From Halomicronema sp. CCY15110 (GTDB taxonomy: Bacteria > Cyanobacteriota > Cyanobacteriia > Phormidesmidales > Phormidesmidaceae), in contig NZ_JACSWC010000320.1 of the NCBI RefSeq assembly GCF_016888165.1, forward strand, positions 26,121 through 90,120: a DNA stretch of 64,000 bases, in the 5' to 3' direction. Below are positions 44,345-54,665 of the stretch, in pieces (within the stretch, counting starts at the first letter, position 1; every line of letters begins with the position of its first letter). Under the pieces are notes generated by a model. The model worked only from the letters and a program-made list of their open reading frames with translations, ran no database searches and was not told the DNA's origin. A program made the position numbers and the translations under genes.

Positions 44345-45712
44345 ATGAACACCGTCCCCATTACTCAAACCTATCCCTACGCGCAGTTAGCCAATTGGAT
44401 TTTTCGGCCATTGGACTATATGGAGACTAACTATCGGCGCTACGGCGACTTATTTTTTGCTCGCTGGGGGGTGCTGGAGTGGGTGTTTCTGAATCATCCT
44501 GAAGCAATAAAAACGGTACTCAGTCAAGACATGGGAGCCGCCATTAGTGCCCCCGGCGAAACCAACAACATCCTCAAGCCACTGCTAGGAGAGCACTCGG
44601 TCATCTTGCTTTCGGGTCACCAACATCGCCAACGGCGCAAGCTGATCATGCCGCCCTTTCATGGCGAACGACTGAAGGTATATGCCGACCTGATTCGCCA
44701 AATTACCCTAGAGGTGATGGCCGAGCTACAACGTGGCCAAGCTCTACAAGCCCGACAGCTCATTCAGAAAATGACCATGCGAGTAATTTTGCAAGCGGTG
44801 TTTGGCCTGCATGAAGGCGATCGCTGTCGGCGCTTAGAAAGTTTATTAGCCGAACGGCTCGATATGGTCAGTAAGCCCCTCGCTTCGACAGTCGTGTTTT
44901 TTCCGGTGTTGAGAAAGAACTATGGCAGCTGGAGTCCTGGGGCCAAAATTGCCCGTCTGACAGCGGAAATTGATGAATTGCTCTATGCCGAGATTCGCGA
45001 TCGCCGGGCCTCGGTCGATGCCAGCCATCAGGATGTGCTGTCGCTGCTGATCATGGCGCAGGATGAAGCGGGGCAGGGGCTGTCGGATGCCGAGTTGCAC
45101 GATGAATTGATGACGCTGTTGGTGGCCGGACACGAAACCACTGCCACCGCGATCGCGTGGGGCCTGCATTGGGCTCACTATCAGCCCAACATTCGGGCAA
45201 AAATTCGCGACGAGATTGCCATTGCTGGGGCCAACGACGACGCTATGGCGCTCACCAAGTTGCCTTATTTAGAAGCCGTCTGCCATGAAACCCTGCGGAT
45301 TTATCCTGTGGCGATGCTGACCTTTGCGCGGGTCGCCCAACAGCCCCTTGAACTAATGGGGCACGCGATTGATCCCGGCACCCTGTTGGTCGGCTGCATT
45401 TACCTGCTGCACCACCGCGAAGACTTGTATCCCCAACCATCCGAGTTTCGCCCCGAACGGTTTCTCGAACGACAATATTCCGCCTTTGAATTTATGCCCT
45501 TTGGCGGCGGCGCGCGGCGGTGCATTGGCTATGCCCTGGCTATGTATGAGCTCAAAATCATCCTCGGCACGTTGTTGACGCACTACGACTTTGAGCTCGT
45601 GAGCGATCGCCCCGCCATCCCAGAGCGTCGCGGCGTCACCTTGGGGATGAAAAACGGGGTGGAAATGATTTATCAGGGGCCTCGTTCAGTCCCCGCTCCC
45701 GTGGCCCTTTAA
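44345..45712 (+). CDS. Cytochrome P450, CYP110-like
   Basis: The 455-residue protein has every P450 landmark: the I-helix LLVAGHETTATAIAW, the K-helix ExxR in CHETLRIYPV, PERFLERQ, and the heme-binding loop FMPFGGGARRCIGYALAMYE with the Cys ligand. It resembles the cyanobacterial CYP110 family, which oxidises fatty acids or terpenoids. No N-terminal membrane anchor. ATG at 44345 is chosen; the upstream frame adds nine unsupported residues. No redox partner gene is adjacent. Confidence 0.9.
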   Translation: MNTVPITQTYPYAQLANWIFRPLDYMETNYRRYGDLFFARWGVLEWVFLNHPEAIKTVLSQDMGAAISAPGETNNILKPLLGEHSVILLSGHQHRQRRKLIMPPFHGERLKVYADLIRQITLEVMAELQRGQALQARQLIQKMTMRVILQAVFGLHEGDRCRRLESLLAERLDMVSKPLASTVVFFPVLRKNYGSWSPGAKIARLTAEIDELLYAEIRDRRASVDASHQDVLSLLIMAQDEAGQGLSDAELHDELMTLLVAGHETTATAIAWGLHWAHYQPNIRAKIRDEIAIAGANDDAMALTKLPYLEAVCHETLRIYPVAMLTFARVAQQPLELMGHAIDPGTLLVGCIYLLHHREDLYPQPSEFRPERFLERQYSAFEFMPFGGGARRCIGYALAMYELKIILGTLLTHYDFELVSDRPAIPERRGVTLGMKNGVEMIYQGPRSVPAPVAL

Positions 45713-45845
45713 TGGCTAACTGACGTCATCCACCGATTTCTGGTCTAGACCATTTATTTTTCACCGAATTTCACTTTTTGCTGCCGACTCACCAGATCTT
45801 GTTTGATACTGGACACAGTAGCAGGCGAATTATCCGGGCGGTGCC

Positions 45846-47180
45846 ATGCATCAGGTCAAACGACAGTGGGGATGGATCGTAGTGAGTGCGATCACGTGGG
45901 GCGGGTTGACCGGACTCGCTTGTTCCGCAACGGTTTCCACGACGAGCGATCGCGCGGTCAGGACGCCATTATCAGCGCCAGCGACGCTAGCGGAGGCTAA
46001 ACCGACTCAGGCAGAGTCGTCAAAAGCTCTGTTATCACAAGCGTTTGAGGCGGCGACAACGGCGGCACAACTGGCCCAGTCTGCCAACACTGCCAGCGAA
46101 TGGAGCGCCGTGGCCACGGCTTGGTCGGAGGCCATTCAGGCATTACAAGCCATCTCTACCGACAGCCCCGAGTGGCTGTTTGCCCAGCGTAAGACCCGCG
46201 AATATTTGGCCAACCAAGCGATCGCGCTGCAGCGGGTCGAAGAGTCGGCGCGCCTGGCCGTTTTTCCGCCGTTGGGCAATCGCGTTTTGGACGAACAGTT
46301 GGCGCTCTACTTGTCCTACATTGCCACCTTCGATAACCCCGACATCCTGATCATCGGCAGCTCTCGGGCGTTGCAGGGACTGAATCCTCAAATTTTGGAG
46401 CAGCGGTTAGCCCAACAAGGCTATACCAACCTCAAGGTGTATAACTTTGCCGTGAATGGTGCGACAGCTCAAGTGGTGAGCTTTATCCTGCGCTATTTAT
46501 TGACCCCAGAGCAGATGCCCAAAATGATCATTTGGGCGGGTGGGTCGCGCTCTTTCAACAGCGGTCGCTTCGATCGCACCTTTGCCCAAATCCTAGAGTC
46601 GCCGGGATTTGCCGCTGTGCAAGCAGGCGATCGCCCCACCTTTGCGTCCGAGACTCCCCTCGCGGCAACCCTCAATACCGCCAATACCACTCGCGATAAA
46701 ACCCAGGCCATGCCCGTCAGCAGTATCAATGGATATGGCTTTTTAGCCGTGAATGACGTGTTCAATCCTGACAGTTACTATCAGAGCTTTCCCCGCGTGC
46801 CGGGCGCATATGACGACGCCTACCTCAACTTCAATTTAGAGGGGGTACAAGCCGTTTCTACCCGAGCGATCGCGGCTTTTGCCCGCAGCAACAGCATTCC
46901 CCTCGTGTTTATCAACCTGCCCCTCAGCGACGATTATTTAGATGAAACGCGATCGGGATATGAGCAACAGTTTCAGCAGTTTCTCCAGCAAGAAGCCCAA
47001 AATGGCGACTTTGTCGTGGTCGATTTGCTGAATGAATGGCCCGGACAAAACCTGTTCTTTGCGGATCCGAGCCATCTTAACCGAGTCGGTGCGGCCCAAG
47101 TTGCCATCCGAGCCTCCGAAGACGACAGTATTCCTTGGGACGTACTCGCAACGCCTGCGAACCAGACAACAGAAGAATAA
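45846..47180 (+). CDS. Exported SGNH-hydrolase-like protein with a Trp-motif module
   Basis: The 444-residue protein has a signal-like N-terminus (IVVSAITWGGLTGLACSA); the Cys is not in a perfect lipobox. At about 70-130 lies one copy of the helical W-x2-V-x3-W-x2-AI module also found twice in the protein at 8771. From about 160 it looks like an SGNH/DUF1574-type domain: ILIIGSSRALQGLNP (nucleophile Ser candidate), KVYNFAVNGATAQ, IIWAGGSRSFN and the end FADPSHLNRVGA with the D-x2-H pair. It may be an esterase or acyltransferase acting on cell-surface polysaccharide; substrate unknown. Confidence 0.75.
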   Translation: MHQVKRQWGWIVVSAITWGGLTGLACSATVSTTSDRAVRTPLSAPATLAEAKPTQAESSKALLSQAFEAATTAAQLAQSANTASEWSAVATAWSEAIQALQAISTDSPEWLFAQRKTREYLANQAIALQRVEESARLAVFPPLGNRVLDEQLALYLSYIATFDNPDILIIGSSRALQGLNPQILEQRLAQQGYTNLKVYNFAVNGATAQVVSFILRYLLTPEQMPKMIIWAGGSRSFNSGRFDRTFAQILESPGFAAVQAGDRPTFASETPLAATLNTANTTRDKTQAMPVSSINGYGFLAVNDVFNPDSYYQSFPRVPGAYDDAYLNFNLEGVQAVSTRAIAAFARSNSIPLVFINLPLSDDYLDETRSGYEQQFQQFLQQEAQNGDFVVVDLLNEWPGQNLFFADPSHLNRVGAAQVAIRASEDDSIPWDVLATPANQTTEE

Positions 47181-47885
47181 TCGCCGCCCACGACTACGCC
47201 ACCCTCCGGTCCCAAAAACGATCCAGACACAGCAGTCCAGCAACTCGACGAAAGACGCATGAGGCAAGGTTGCTCCGAGGCTAGACCGGGTGGGGGACCG
47301 ACGGCATCAACTTTCCGTGTTTTCAGCTATATTTTGCGCCGACCCTGCCTCAGCCACCGCCCCAGCGAGCAATTCCATCCATAGTTTCGGTTGAGTATCT
47401 GAGCCGCGAGCCAGGGAAAAATCCAACTTAGGTCACTCTGATTTATGGTTTGATGCTGGTACCAAAAAACATATTTTACTGGAACCAATCATCTCCACCG
47501 AATGACTTAAATCTGCCCGATAGACATTGCACCGCCAAGGTTTAGGTCGCCCAACAGCTTGCGATCCCATCACTTTACGGTTTGTTTAAAATTGCCTTCC
47601 TGATATTCAGGCTTGCAGCTTGAACTAGGCTCTAGACATGTCAGCACAGGTATCAACCATTTTAAGAAAACTACTTCTTGAGCGCATTTCATGACATTTT
47701 GAAATAGGATCAGCATGGATTTATTTAAGTTAATTGCTGGTCGCCTTGCTTAAGTTTTGGGCATAACTATCGGTACGGGAATTCACTGATGGCGTCGGTG
47801 CTCCCCAGGGAGAACAGGCCATCCCATTCAGGTCTTATGGCTGTGCTGGCAACGCTCAAACGACGGCTGTAGTACAAAACAATTC
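47181..47885. other. 705-bp intergenic region
   Basis: I see no gene, no long repeat and no clear structured RNA. Composition falls to AT-rich between about 47400 and 47720. The length makes it a candidate for a long leader of the permease gene or for an unrecognised small RNA. Confidence 0.5.
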
Positions 47886-49796
47886 ATGCAATTAGAACAA
47901 ACGTTTCGATATTGGTGGACGCGACGGCGACAACGGCAAGCCTTGATTTGCTTAGCTTTGGGCTTGATCGGTGGACTGGCGATCGCGACCCTGCAATATC
48001 TCGCGCAGGATGCGCCGTTGATGAGTTTGGGGTGGCCCGGTTGGCTGACCTTGCTCGTCACGGCTTCAGCTTTTGTCCTCAATGCCATCACCGCGTTGCC
48101 CGCCGAGATTGTCTTCTTGGGGGCGGTGGCGGTGCTCTATGTCAGTGGCGTATTGTCCACCACTGAAGCGTTAAAGGGGTTTAGTAATGACGGCATGATC
48201 ACCGTGGCCGTGCTGTATTTTGTGGTGACAGGATTGCAGCAAACCGGCGCGCTGGCGTGGATTTCTCAACAAGTGCTCGGCCTGCCCAAACGGCGTACAA
48301 CCACATTTGTCCGCCTCACCGTACCGATCATGGTGCTGAGTGCCTTTTTGAACAACACGCCCGTGGTGGCGATGTTTATTCCTGTGGTAAACGATTGGTG
48401 TCGCAAACTGCGGATCAGTCCCTCAAAGTTGATGATTCCCCTCAGTTATGCATCGATTTTTGGCGGTCTGTGTACCTTGATTGGGACCAGCACCAATTTG
48501 GTCGTCAGCGGCTTATTGGTCGAAGCGACCGACCATCCCGGCTTACGAATTTTTGACCTGACGCCAGTCGGACTGCCCTGTGCGATCGCGGGGTTGTGCT
48601 TTCTGTTTTTTGGGCAACGCTGGCTGCTGCCCAACCGTAAACCAGCGATGGGCGATTTGAGCGATGTGCGGCAATACACCGTAGAAATGGTGGTGGCACC
48701 GCGCAGCCCCCTGGCGGGCAAAACTGTGGAACAAGCCGGGTTACGCCATTTGCCAGGGCTCTATTTGGCTGAAATCGCTCGCGGGCAGCAAATTTTACCG
48801 GCGGTCAGCCCCCGTGAGATCCTACGGGAACATGATCAACTGATCTTTGTCGGCATCGTCGATTCGATTTTAGACTTACATCGGTTGCGCGGCTTGGCCC
48901 CAGCGACTGATCAGGTCTTTAAGCTAGACACTCCCCGCACCGAGCGGCGTTTGATTGAAGCGGTGGTGTCTCACACTTGCTCGCTCGTGGGCAAAACCAT
49001 TCGCGAAGGACAATTTCGCTCCCGTTACGATGCGGTGGTGTTGGCGGTGGCCCGCAATGGCGATCGCGTGCAGGGCAAAATCGGTGATATTCGCCTGCGA
49101 CCGGGCGATACGCTCTTACTCGAAACGCACCCCCGCTTCATCGAACGGCAACGCATGTCTAATGATTTTTATTTAGTCAGTGATTTGCCTGATTCGGAGC
49201 CACTCCGTCATGAAAAAGCCCCGATCGCACTGGCCATTTTATTGCTGATGGTGGTCTTAGCTGGGGTGGGGTGGCTCAGCATGTTAAAAGCGGCGGTGTT
49301 AGCAGCCATGTTGATGCTGCTCACCGGGTGCTGTGCCCCCACACGAGCGCTGCAAAGTATTGAATGGTCGGTGCTGCTGGTGATCGGGGCGGCTTTGGGC
49401 ATTAGCGAGGCGATGCAAGTGACGGGGGCAGCAGAAGCGATCGCCACTAGCTTTTTGGGAATTGCCGGCAATCAACCCCTGGTAGCCCTTGCCGTGATTT
49501 ATGGCATCACTACGCTGCTGACCGAAATGATTACCAACAATGCCGCCGCCGCACTGATGTTCCCCATTGCCCTGTCCGTGGCAAATAGCTTAGGAGTCAG
49601 CTATATGCCTTTCGTGATTGCCATTATGGTGGCAGCTTCGGCTAGTTTTTCGACGCCCATTGGCTACCAAACCAATTTGATGGTGTACGGCCCTGGCGGG
49701 TATAAGTTCACCGATTTCATGCGGATTGGGATTCCCTTAAATCTGTTGTTTTGGGGAATCACCGTGTATTTAGCCCCGCAAATCTATCCCTTTTAA
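47886..49796 (+). CDS. SLC13/DASS-family permease with two RCK_C (TrkA-C) domains
   Basis: The 636-residue inner-membrane protein has the transporter halves GMITVAVLYFVVTGLQQTGA, LSAFLNNTPVVAMFIPVV, FGGLCTLIGTSTNLVV and, near the end, TEMITNNAAAALMFPIALS and STPIGYQTNLMVYGPGGYK, the paired sodium/anion-binding motifs. Two cytosolic RCK_C domains (about 260-345 and 350-430: RSPLAGKTVEQAGLRHLPGL and TCSLVGKTIREGQFRSRYDA) lie between. Homologues in algae and cyanobacteria move sulfate or related anions; substrate not proven here. Confidence 0.88.
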   Translation: MQLEQTFRYWWTRRRQRQALICLALGLIGGLAIATLQYLAQDAPLMSLGWPGWLTLLVTASAFVLNAITALPAEIVFLGAVAVLYVSGVLSTTEALKGFSNDGMITVAVLYFVVTGLQQTGALAWISQQVLGLPKRRTTTFVRLTVPIMVLSAFLNNTPVVAMFIPVVNDWCRKLRISPSKLMIPLSYASIFGGLCTLIGTSTNLVVSGLLVEATDHPGLRIFDLTPVGLPCAIAGLCFLFFGQRWLLPNRKPAMGDLSDVRQYTVEMVVAPRSPLAGKTVEQAGLRHLPGLYLAEIARGQQILPAVSPREILREHDQLIFVGIVDSILDLHRLRGLAPATDQVFKLDTPRTERRLIEAVVSHTCSLVGKTIREGQFRSRYDAVVLAVARNGDRVQGKIGDIRLRPGDTLLLETHPRFIERQRMSNDFYLVSDLPDSEPLRHEKAPIALAILLLMVVLAGVGWLSMLKAAVLAAMLMLLTGCCAPTRALQSIEWSVLLVIGAALGISEAMQVTGAAEAIATSFLGIAGNQPLVALAVIYGITTLLTEMITNNAAAALMFPIALSVANSLGVSYMPFVIAIMVAASASFSTPIGYQTNLMVYGPGGYKFTDFMRIGIPLNLLFWGITVYLAPQIYPF

Positions 49797-50012
49797 ACTT
49801 CATCCAGTTTCAGAAGTGGAGTTTTAACATTTTGCCCCACCTCACCGCCTGCAGCTTCTCTTCCTCCCAAGGCTACGGCTTATACACATCTCGATTGATA
49901 CCTCGACAGGCTGCATGCGCCCCCTAAACCGCTGGCAGCAGGCAGTCCGAAACTTATGTACAAGCGGCAGCCTGGCCAAGGGGAGGCTTAGATGTCATTT
50001 TTCGCCGACCCC

Positions 50013-51218
50013 CTACGGGGCTTCTTCTTCGGCGGCATTCCAAAGTTGTAATAACTCATCAACTCGTTCCACTGAATCAAAGTCTTCATCTGCTTCATAA
50101 AGGCGACGAGCCAGATTGATAGAAGACAAGGCCTGTTTTTCCAGGCCCTCGGCCCAGAGCGCCAGCCCCAAATTGTAATGCGCTCCAGGATTGTTGGGAA
50201 AAACACGGAGGACTTGACGATAGGCTCTGATGGCCTGGAGATAGACACCTTCTCTCAGGTGAAAAGCACCCACTGCCGCCTGGGCCGGAATCAATTCCGG
50301 ATCGGCATCGACCGCGCGCCGATAGTAGCTGTAGGCAGCGGCTTCATCGCCAATTTCCATCGACAGTTCGCCCAGCAGAAAGTTGGCTTGAGGATTATTA
50401 CGATCGAGCCTGACGGCGTTTTCGAGGTTCTGAAAAGCGGCTTGAGAGTTACCGAGGGCCAGCTGCGTTTCGGCTAACCCCACGTATGGCTCACTGCGGT
50501 TACCATCGGCCCGGACGGCACGTTCAAACGCCGATTGTGCCGCCGCGTAGTTTGCTTGAATTAAATAAAGGGTGCCGAGGGCTTCATAGGCATTGGCATT
50601 CCCCGGAGCACGGCGCGCCAGACGTTCGTAAGTGTCTAAAGCCGCATCATAGTCTTCGAGGGTAATGAAGATATTGCCCAACCCCAAATAGGCATCGGCT
50701 TCGGAGGGGGCCAGGGTCGTAATAGTCTCGTAAGTGGCGATCGCGTTCTCGTAGTCCGCTAATTGCACATAGGCATAAGCGAGACCATAGCGAAACGGCA
50801 GGTTATCCGGCTCCAGGGTGATCGCCTGCTGATAGGGCTCAATGGCGGCGGCGTACTCACCCTGCTGCATATATAAATAGCCGATGCCAGAATACAGTCG
50901 GGCATTACTGGGATCAATGCGAGTCGCCTCTCGATAAAGGGCGATCGCGGCGGCATAGTCCTCGGCTTCAACTTTGTCCTGCCCTTCGGTGAGCAGTTCA
51001 TCCAAGGCTTCTTGTTCCGCATCCGAAAGATTAGCGCTGCGAGTTTGGGCCAGTTCAACCGGGGGGACGGTTGCCACCAGCGGTGTTGAAACTAACGGTA
51101 AGGAGGACGAGGTTTCAATGATGGAACTCGCTGGGGCGATCGCCGCCGCGGCACTGCTCGCCATCGCCCCGCAAACCGCACTCGACAAGCACAGTGCAAA
51201 CCACCGAAAAGTCACCAT
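50013..51218 (-). CDS. Exported TPR protein
   Basis: The 401-residue protein is started at ATG 51218, which has GGAGG seven bases upstream, and begins with a signal peptide (FALCLSSAVCGAMASSAAAA). About eight to nine TPRs follow (ALYREATRIDPSNARLYSGI, AIEPYQQAITLEPDNLPFRY and so on). A longer frame to 51296 lacks a signal. Periplasmic scaffold of unknown partner; similar in plan to the TPR protein at 36668. The C-terminus is acidic. Confidence 0.85.
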   Translation of the reverse strand: MVTFRWFALCLSSAVCGAMASSAAAAIAPASSIIETSSSLPLVSTPLVATVPPVELAQTRSANLSDAEQEALDELLTEGQDKVEAEDYAAAIALYREATRIDPSNARLYSGIGYLYMQQGEYAAAIEPYQQAITLEPDNLPFRYGLAYAYVQLADYENAIATYETITTLAPSEADAYLGLGNIFITLEDYDAALDTYERLARRAPGNANAYEALGTLYLIQANYAAAQSAFERAVRADGNRSEPYVGLAETQLALGNSQAAFQNLENAVRLDRNNPQANFLLGELSMEIGDEAAAYSYYRRAVDADPELIPAQAAVGAFHLREGVYLQAIRAYRQVLRVFPNNPGAHYNLGLALWAEGLEKQALSSINLARRLYEADEDFDSVERVDELLQLWNAAEEEAP

Positions 51219-51469
51219 TAATTGGCCTCCGTCATGCTCAATTCGTTGCCTGTTGCCGACTTTTAGTCTCAGGTGATACCAAGGCCAAAAGTCCATCGTA
51301 AATTCTAGCTTAAAGCGATCGACGATCTAGCCGTCGCTATGGGAAACGATCCCCATGCCTCCCCGACCGTTGTGGTCTACGTTCCAACCTACCAGCAAGA
51401 TTGGCGAGAACGATGCGATGAGGAGGCTACGGTTCATTTACCGGGACGCATAATGCGTCCAGAATCCCC

Positions 51470-53305
51470 TCACGCGGGATAAATCCGCAGCCGCCGATTC
51501 GGTTCATCGCCAAAGCTGGAAGACTTGAGGCGATAATGCTCAGCCAACTCGTGCTGCATTTTGCGAATGCGGGCCGATCGCGGCAGCAACTCGACAGGTT
51601 GACCCTTGGGAATCACAATTTGTTCCACGGCAAGGCGAGCTTCTTCTAGCGCTTCCAACTCGTCAGCATCTTCGTTGGGCGAGAACAGGCTGAGATTTGG
51701 CATGGCGTGAACGCTGCCGTCATCTATATCCAACATGCGCTGTAACGTCCGCACAATCTGCGGCATGCTGTTGGACTTGACCGTATGAATCGGCAATTCG
51801 CGCACCTTCGCAATATGGCGCAGTTTGGAATGGTGTTTGACGTGCGATCGCAACGCCAGCACCGCATCCGCACCATCGAGATCTTTCGTCAGCACAACGG
51901 GCAATCGCAGCGTGGCAATCACTTGATCCAGGTGATGCTTGCTGATGCCGTAGGAATAGACCCGCAAAATATCTTCGCCATTGGGGCCAACGGTCGGCTC
52001 AGGCGCTAGCGCTAAGGATTCACCCGCCGCTGCGTAGACCATCTCGTCTTCGTTCAGCGAGCGATCGAGCATCGCCTCAAAGCTTTGCTGCTCGGCGCTC
52101 ACGGGCAACCGCTCAACCGTGCCACGTTGGGGCGGCACCATGCGGCCTGACGCTCGCCAACCGCCCGCTTGCAGCTGGGCTCTACTGGGCGATCGCCCTT
52201 TGAGGGGAGCCGTCTTAAGTTTGGCCGCCTCGTTGGTGACCACCACCTCACCGGCGGCATCCACACTGCGGGTTTGGATGGCAGGTTGTTGCCCCCGCAG
52301 CAGCGAATCCACGGTCACCGCCACATCTTCGTGAATGACCCAGCGCTGCCGTTCCAGCATTTCCACCGCAATGTCGAAAGTTGGGGGAGCCTTACGTTCC
52401 AGCACGCTCTTTTGGCTGCGCCGTCGCCGGGCTTCGTCATCCCCCAACGTGACCGACTGAATGCCCCCAACCAGATCAGACAGGGTCGGATTTTTTATCA
52501 AGTTTTCGAGCTGGTTACCGTGGGCCGTGCCGACTAGCTGCACCCCACGTTCGGCAATAGTGCGGGCAGCGGTCGCTTCCAATTCCGTGCCGATTTCATC
52601 AATCACGATGACTTCGGGCATGTGGTTTTCTACCGCTTCAATCATCACCTGGTGTTGCAGTTCTGGCTTGGCTACCTGCATCCGCCGCGCGCGCCCAATG
52701 GCCGGATGCGGAATGTCACCATCACCCGCAATTTCGTTGGAGGTGTCAATAATCACGACGCGGCGCTCAAGGTCGTCGGCCAACACCCGGGCAATTTCCC
52801 GCAGGGCGGTGGTTTTGCCCACGCCAGGACGGCCCAGCATCAAAATTGACTGGCCGCGCTCGACCAAATCTTGAATCAAGCCGATAGTGCCAAAGACCGC
52901 CCGCCCCACTCGACAGGTGAGGCCAATGACATCACCGGAACGATTGCGCATGGCACTGATGCGATGCAGCGTTTTTTCGATACCTGCGCGGTTATCGCCG
53001 CCAAAGTACCCGACCCGATCAACGCAATGCTGCAAATCGTCTTTCGTCACGACTTGTTCAGAGAGATATTCGGCTCCGGATAAAAACCGGGCCTCGGGCC
53101 GTCGTCCCAAATCGAGAATTACCTCGATTAGTTGGTCGGCTTGTTCGTGACGCTGAATTTGCGCTGCCGTATCAGGCGGCAACATCGACAACAGGGCTTG
53201 GAGGTCGTCGTACACAGCGGCTTGAGCAGTAGACGCTTGCCCAGAAACCGGATTGGGAGCAACTGGGGCAGAATCAACAGACGGGGTGTCGTTGTGAAGG
53301 GCCAT
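51470..53305 (-). CDS. ycf45: Ycf45-type AAA ATPase with R3H domain
   Basis: The 611-residue protein has a SpoIIIAA/Ycf45-like ATPase (about 60-330): Walker A LGRPGVGKTTALREIA, VVIIDTSNEIAGDGD, Walker B EVIVIDEIGTELEATAA and VQLVGTAHGNQLENLI. A linker follows, then a single-strand nucleic-acid-binding R3H-like end (LEEARLAVEQIV, RIRKMQHELAEHYRLKSSSF). The gene is conserved in cyanobacteria and some plastids; its cellular role is not established. It lies 35 bases behind ldpA and probably shares its transcript. Confidence 0.88.
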   Translation of the reverse strand: MALHNDTPSVDSAPVAPNPVSGQASTAQAAVYDDLQALLSMLPPDTAAQIQRHEQADQLIEVILDLGRRPEARFLSGAEYLSEQVVTKDDLQHCVDRVGYFGGDNRAGIEKTLHRISAMRNRSGDVIGLTCRVGRAVFGTIGLIQDLVERGQSILMLGRPGVGKTTALREIARVLADDLERRVVIIDTSNEIAGDGDIPHPAIGRARRMQVAKPELQHQVMIEAVENHMPEVIVIDEIGTELEATAARTIAERGVQLVGTAHGNQLENLIKNPTLSDLVGGIQSVTLGDDEARRRRSQKSVLERKAPPTFDIAVEMLERQRWVIHEDVAVTVDSLLRGQQPAIQTRSVDAAGEVVVTNEAAKLKTAPLKGRSPSRAQLQAGGWRASGRMVPPQRGTVERLPVSAEQQSFEAMLDRSLNEDEMVYAAAGESLALAPEPTVGPNGEDILRVYSYGISKHHLDQVIATLRLPVVLTKDLDGADAVLALRSHVKHHSKLRHIAKVRELPIHTVKSNSMPQIVRTLQRMLDIDDGSVHAMPNLSLFSPNEDADELEALEEARLAVEQIVIPKGQPVELLPRSARIRKMQHELAEHYRLKSSSFGDEPNRRLRIYPA

Positions 53306-53340
53306 AGCCTAACAAAAAACTCTACTCTACGATGGGGGAA

Positions 53341-54579
53341 TTACAGTCGTGGCTCCGCCGGGGTAGCCAGAACATTGGCGCGATCGCCCGCTTGATCAGA
53401 GGGCCAAGGCGATGCGTTGCCAGCGGCTCCTTTGATGGGAGCGACTAGGCTGGCAGCCAGCTGCACCGCTTGCTGTAGGGACAAAAGCGAACTCGCCAGG
53501 GAATCGGAATCATGACACGACGGCCTCTCTTCAAGGTGAACGGCAGATGCAAACAGCGGCTCAGTGGACCACTCAGCCAATACGGAACTTAACAATCGAC
53601 GGGCAAAACTTCCGAAAGCCACGCCGCCCAAGGTAGAATGCAAAGCGGCCGCAGTCAGCGGCCAAGCGGCGACATCAGTCGCGCTCACCGGGGACATTTC
53701 ACGGGCCAGGGTTTGAAATTTCTCGGCGGTGTGGGCATTGGTGCCCCCGGCCAGTTGGACATATCCGGGTGGCCCCGATTGCAACATTCGCCGGGCATAG
53801 CGCAGGGTGGCGTGGGTCGTGCCTCGGCCAATATCTCCACTCATGGGCCGACCATCGGTTTGCCAGATGAGGGGTAGCGGCAGCGGCTGGATGCCTTCAT
53901 AAAGTTGCCACAGATAGTCGATCACCCCGGCTTGCTCAGGGCAACTAATGGAAACGACGGACAAGTGATGCAGGTGCGGTTGCAACACCATCCACAGCGA
54001 CATGAACTCGTCATAGCGGCCGACCTGAGTGTGAATCTCGATCGCGTCCACTTGCTCTAGTAAAGTCGCGGCGATCGCCTCGACCGCCGTTGCCCGCGTC
54101 ACCGTTTCAATCTGCTGAATGGGGCAAACGGGTAAACAACGACCGCAGCCGTAGCACCGCTCGGCAATGACGCCAGCAGTGTCTGCGGTGAAAGCGATCG
54201 CCGCTGCCGGACAAATGGCTTCACAGGGGCGCGAACAGTCGGGGGGACAGCGAGTGGGATCAAACTCTGCCTTCCGAAAATGGGGATCCTCGCCATCGCT
54301 AAAGCTCACCATCAGCAACGGCAGTTCAGAGGAAGTTCTGTGGGCGGGAAATTCCGCCCCTTTAGAAATTTGCGGCAGCTGCGAAACGACGTGAAACGAC
54401 TCTTTAACCGCGCTAACCACAGCAGGATCCGCAGCGACATCAATGCAATCAGCACCCGCGAGAGTATAAGCCAGGGCCAAATTGCGAATGGCAGGAAGGT
54501 GTTGATAACTGGCTCCTCCAATGAGTTTGAACCAGCGACCGGCCTGCAAAGAAATTAGAGAAGGATGGGTCTTTTTCAC
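53341..54579 (-). CDS. ldpA: Light-dependent period protein LdpA, iron-sulfur redox sensor
   Basis: The 412-residue protein begins with the LdpA-typical SLQAGRWFKLIGGASYQHLP and NLALAYTLAGADCIDVAADP. Two ferredoxin-type 4Fe-4S clusters are visible: CPPDCSRPCEAICP and CYGCGRCLPVCP, about residues 115-155. In Synechococcus LdpA adjusts the circadian period to light via redox state. The start is GTG at 54579 with GAAAGG directly in front of it. It precedes ycf45 by 35 bases. Clock genes kaiABC are not in the window. Confidence 0.9.
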   Translation of the reverse strand: MKKTHPSLISLQAGRWFKLIGGASYQHLPAIRNLALAYTLAGADCIDVAADPAVVSAVKESFHVVSQLPQISKGAEFPAHRTSSELPLLMVSFSDGEDPHFRKAEFDPTRCPPDCSRPCEAICPAAAIAFTADTAGVIAERCYGCGRCLPVCPIQQIETVTRATAVEAIAATLLEQVDAIEIHTQVGRYDEFMSLWMVLQPHLHHLSVVSISCPEQAGVIDYLWQLYEGIQPLPLPLIWQTDGRPMSGDIGRGTTHATLRYARRMLQSGPPGYVQLAGGTNAHTAEKFQTLAREMSPVSATDVAAWPLTAAALHSTLGGVAFGSFARRLLSSVLAEWSTEPLFASAVHLEERPSCHDSDSLASSLLSLQQAVQLAASLVAPIKGAAGNASPWPSDQAGDRANVLATPAEPRL

Positions 54580-54665
54580 CCTTTCATGCTAAACGTTTCT
54601 GTTCGAAATTACGAGATTCTGGCAAATTTCTCAAGTTTATTTGTACTATCCCCAACCAATGCCGA

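Noticed and set aside
49879..49893. CTTATACACATCTC, resembling part of a sequencing-adapter mosaic end
   Set aside because: Only about 14 bases match and the rest of the adapter is absent on both sides. A similar string (TTATACACATCTGAC near 17041) lies inside a coherent coding sequence, so both are most likely chance.
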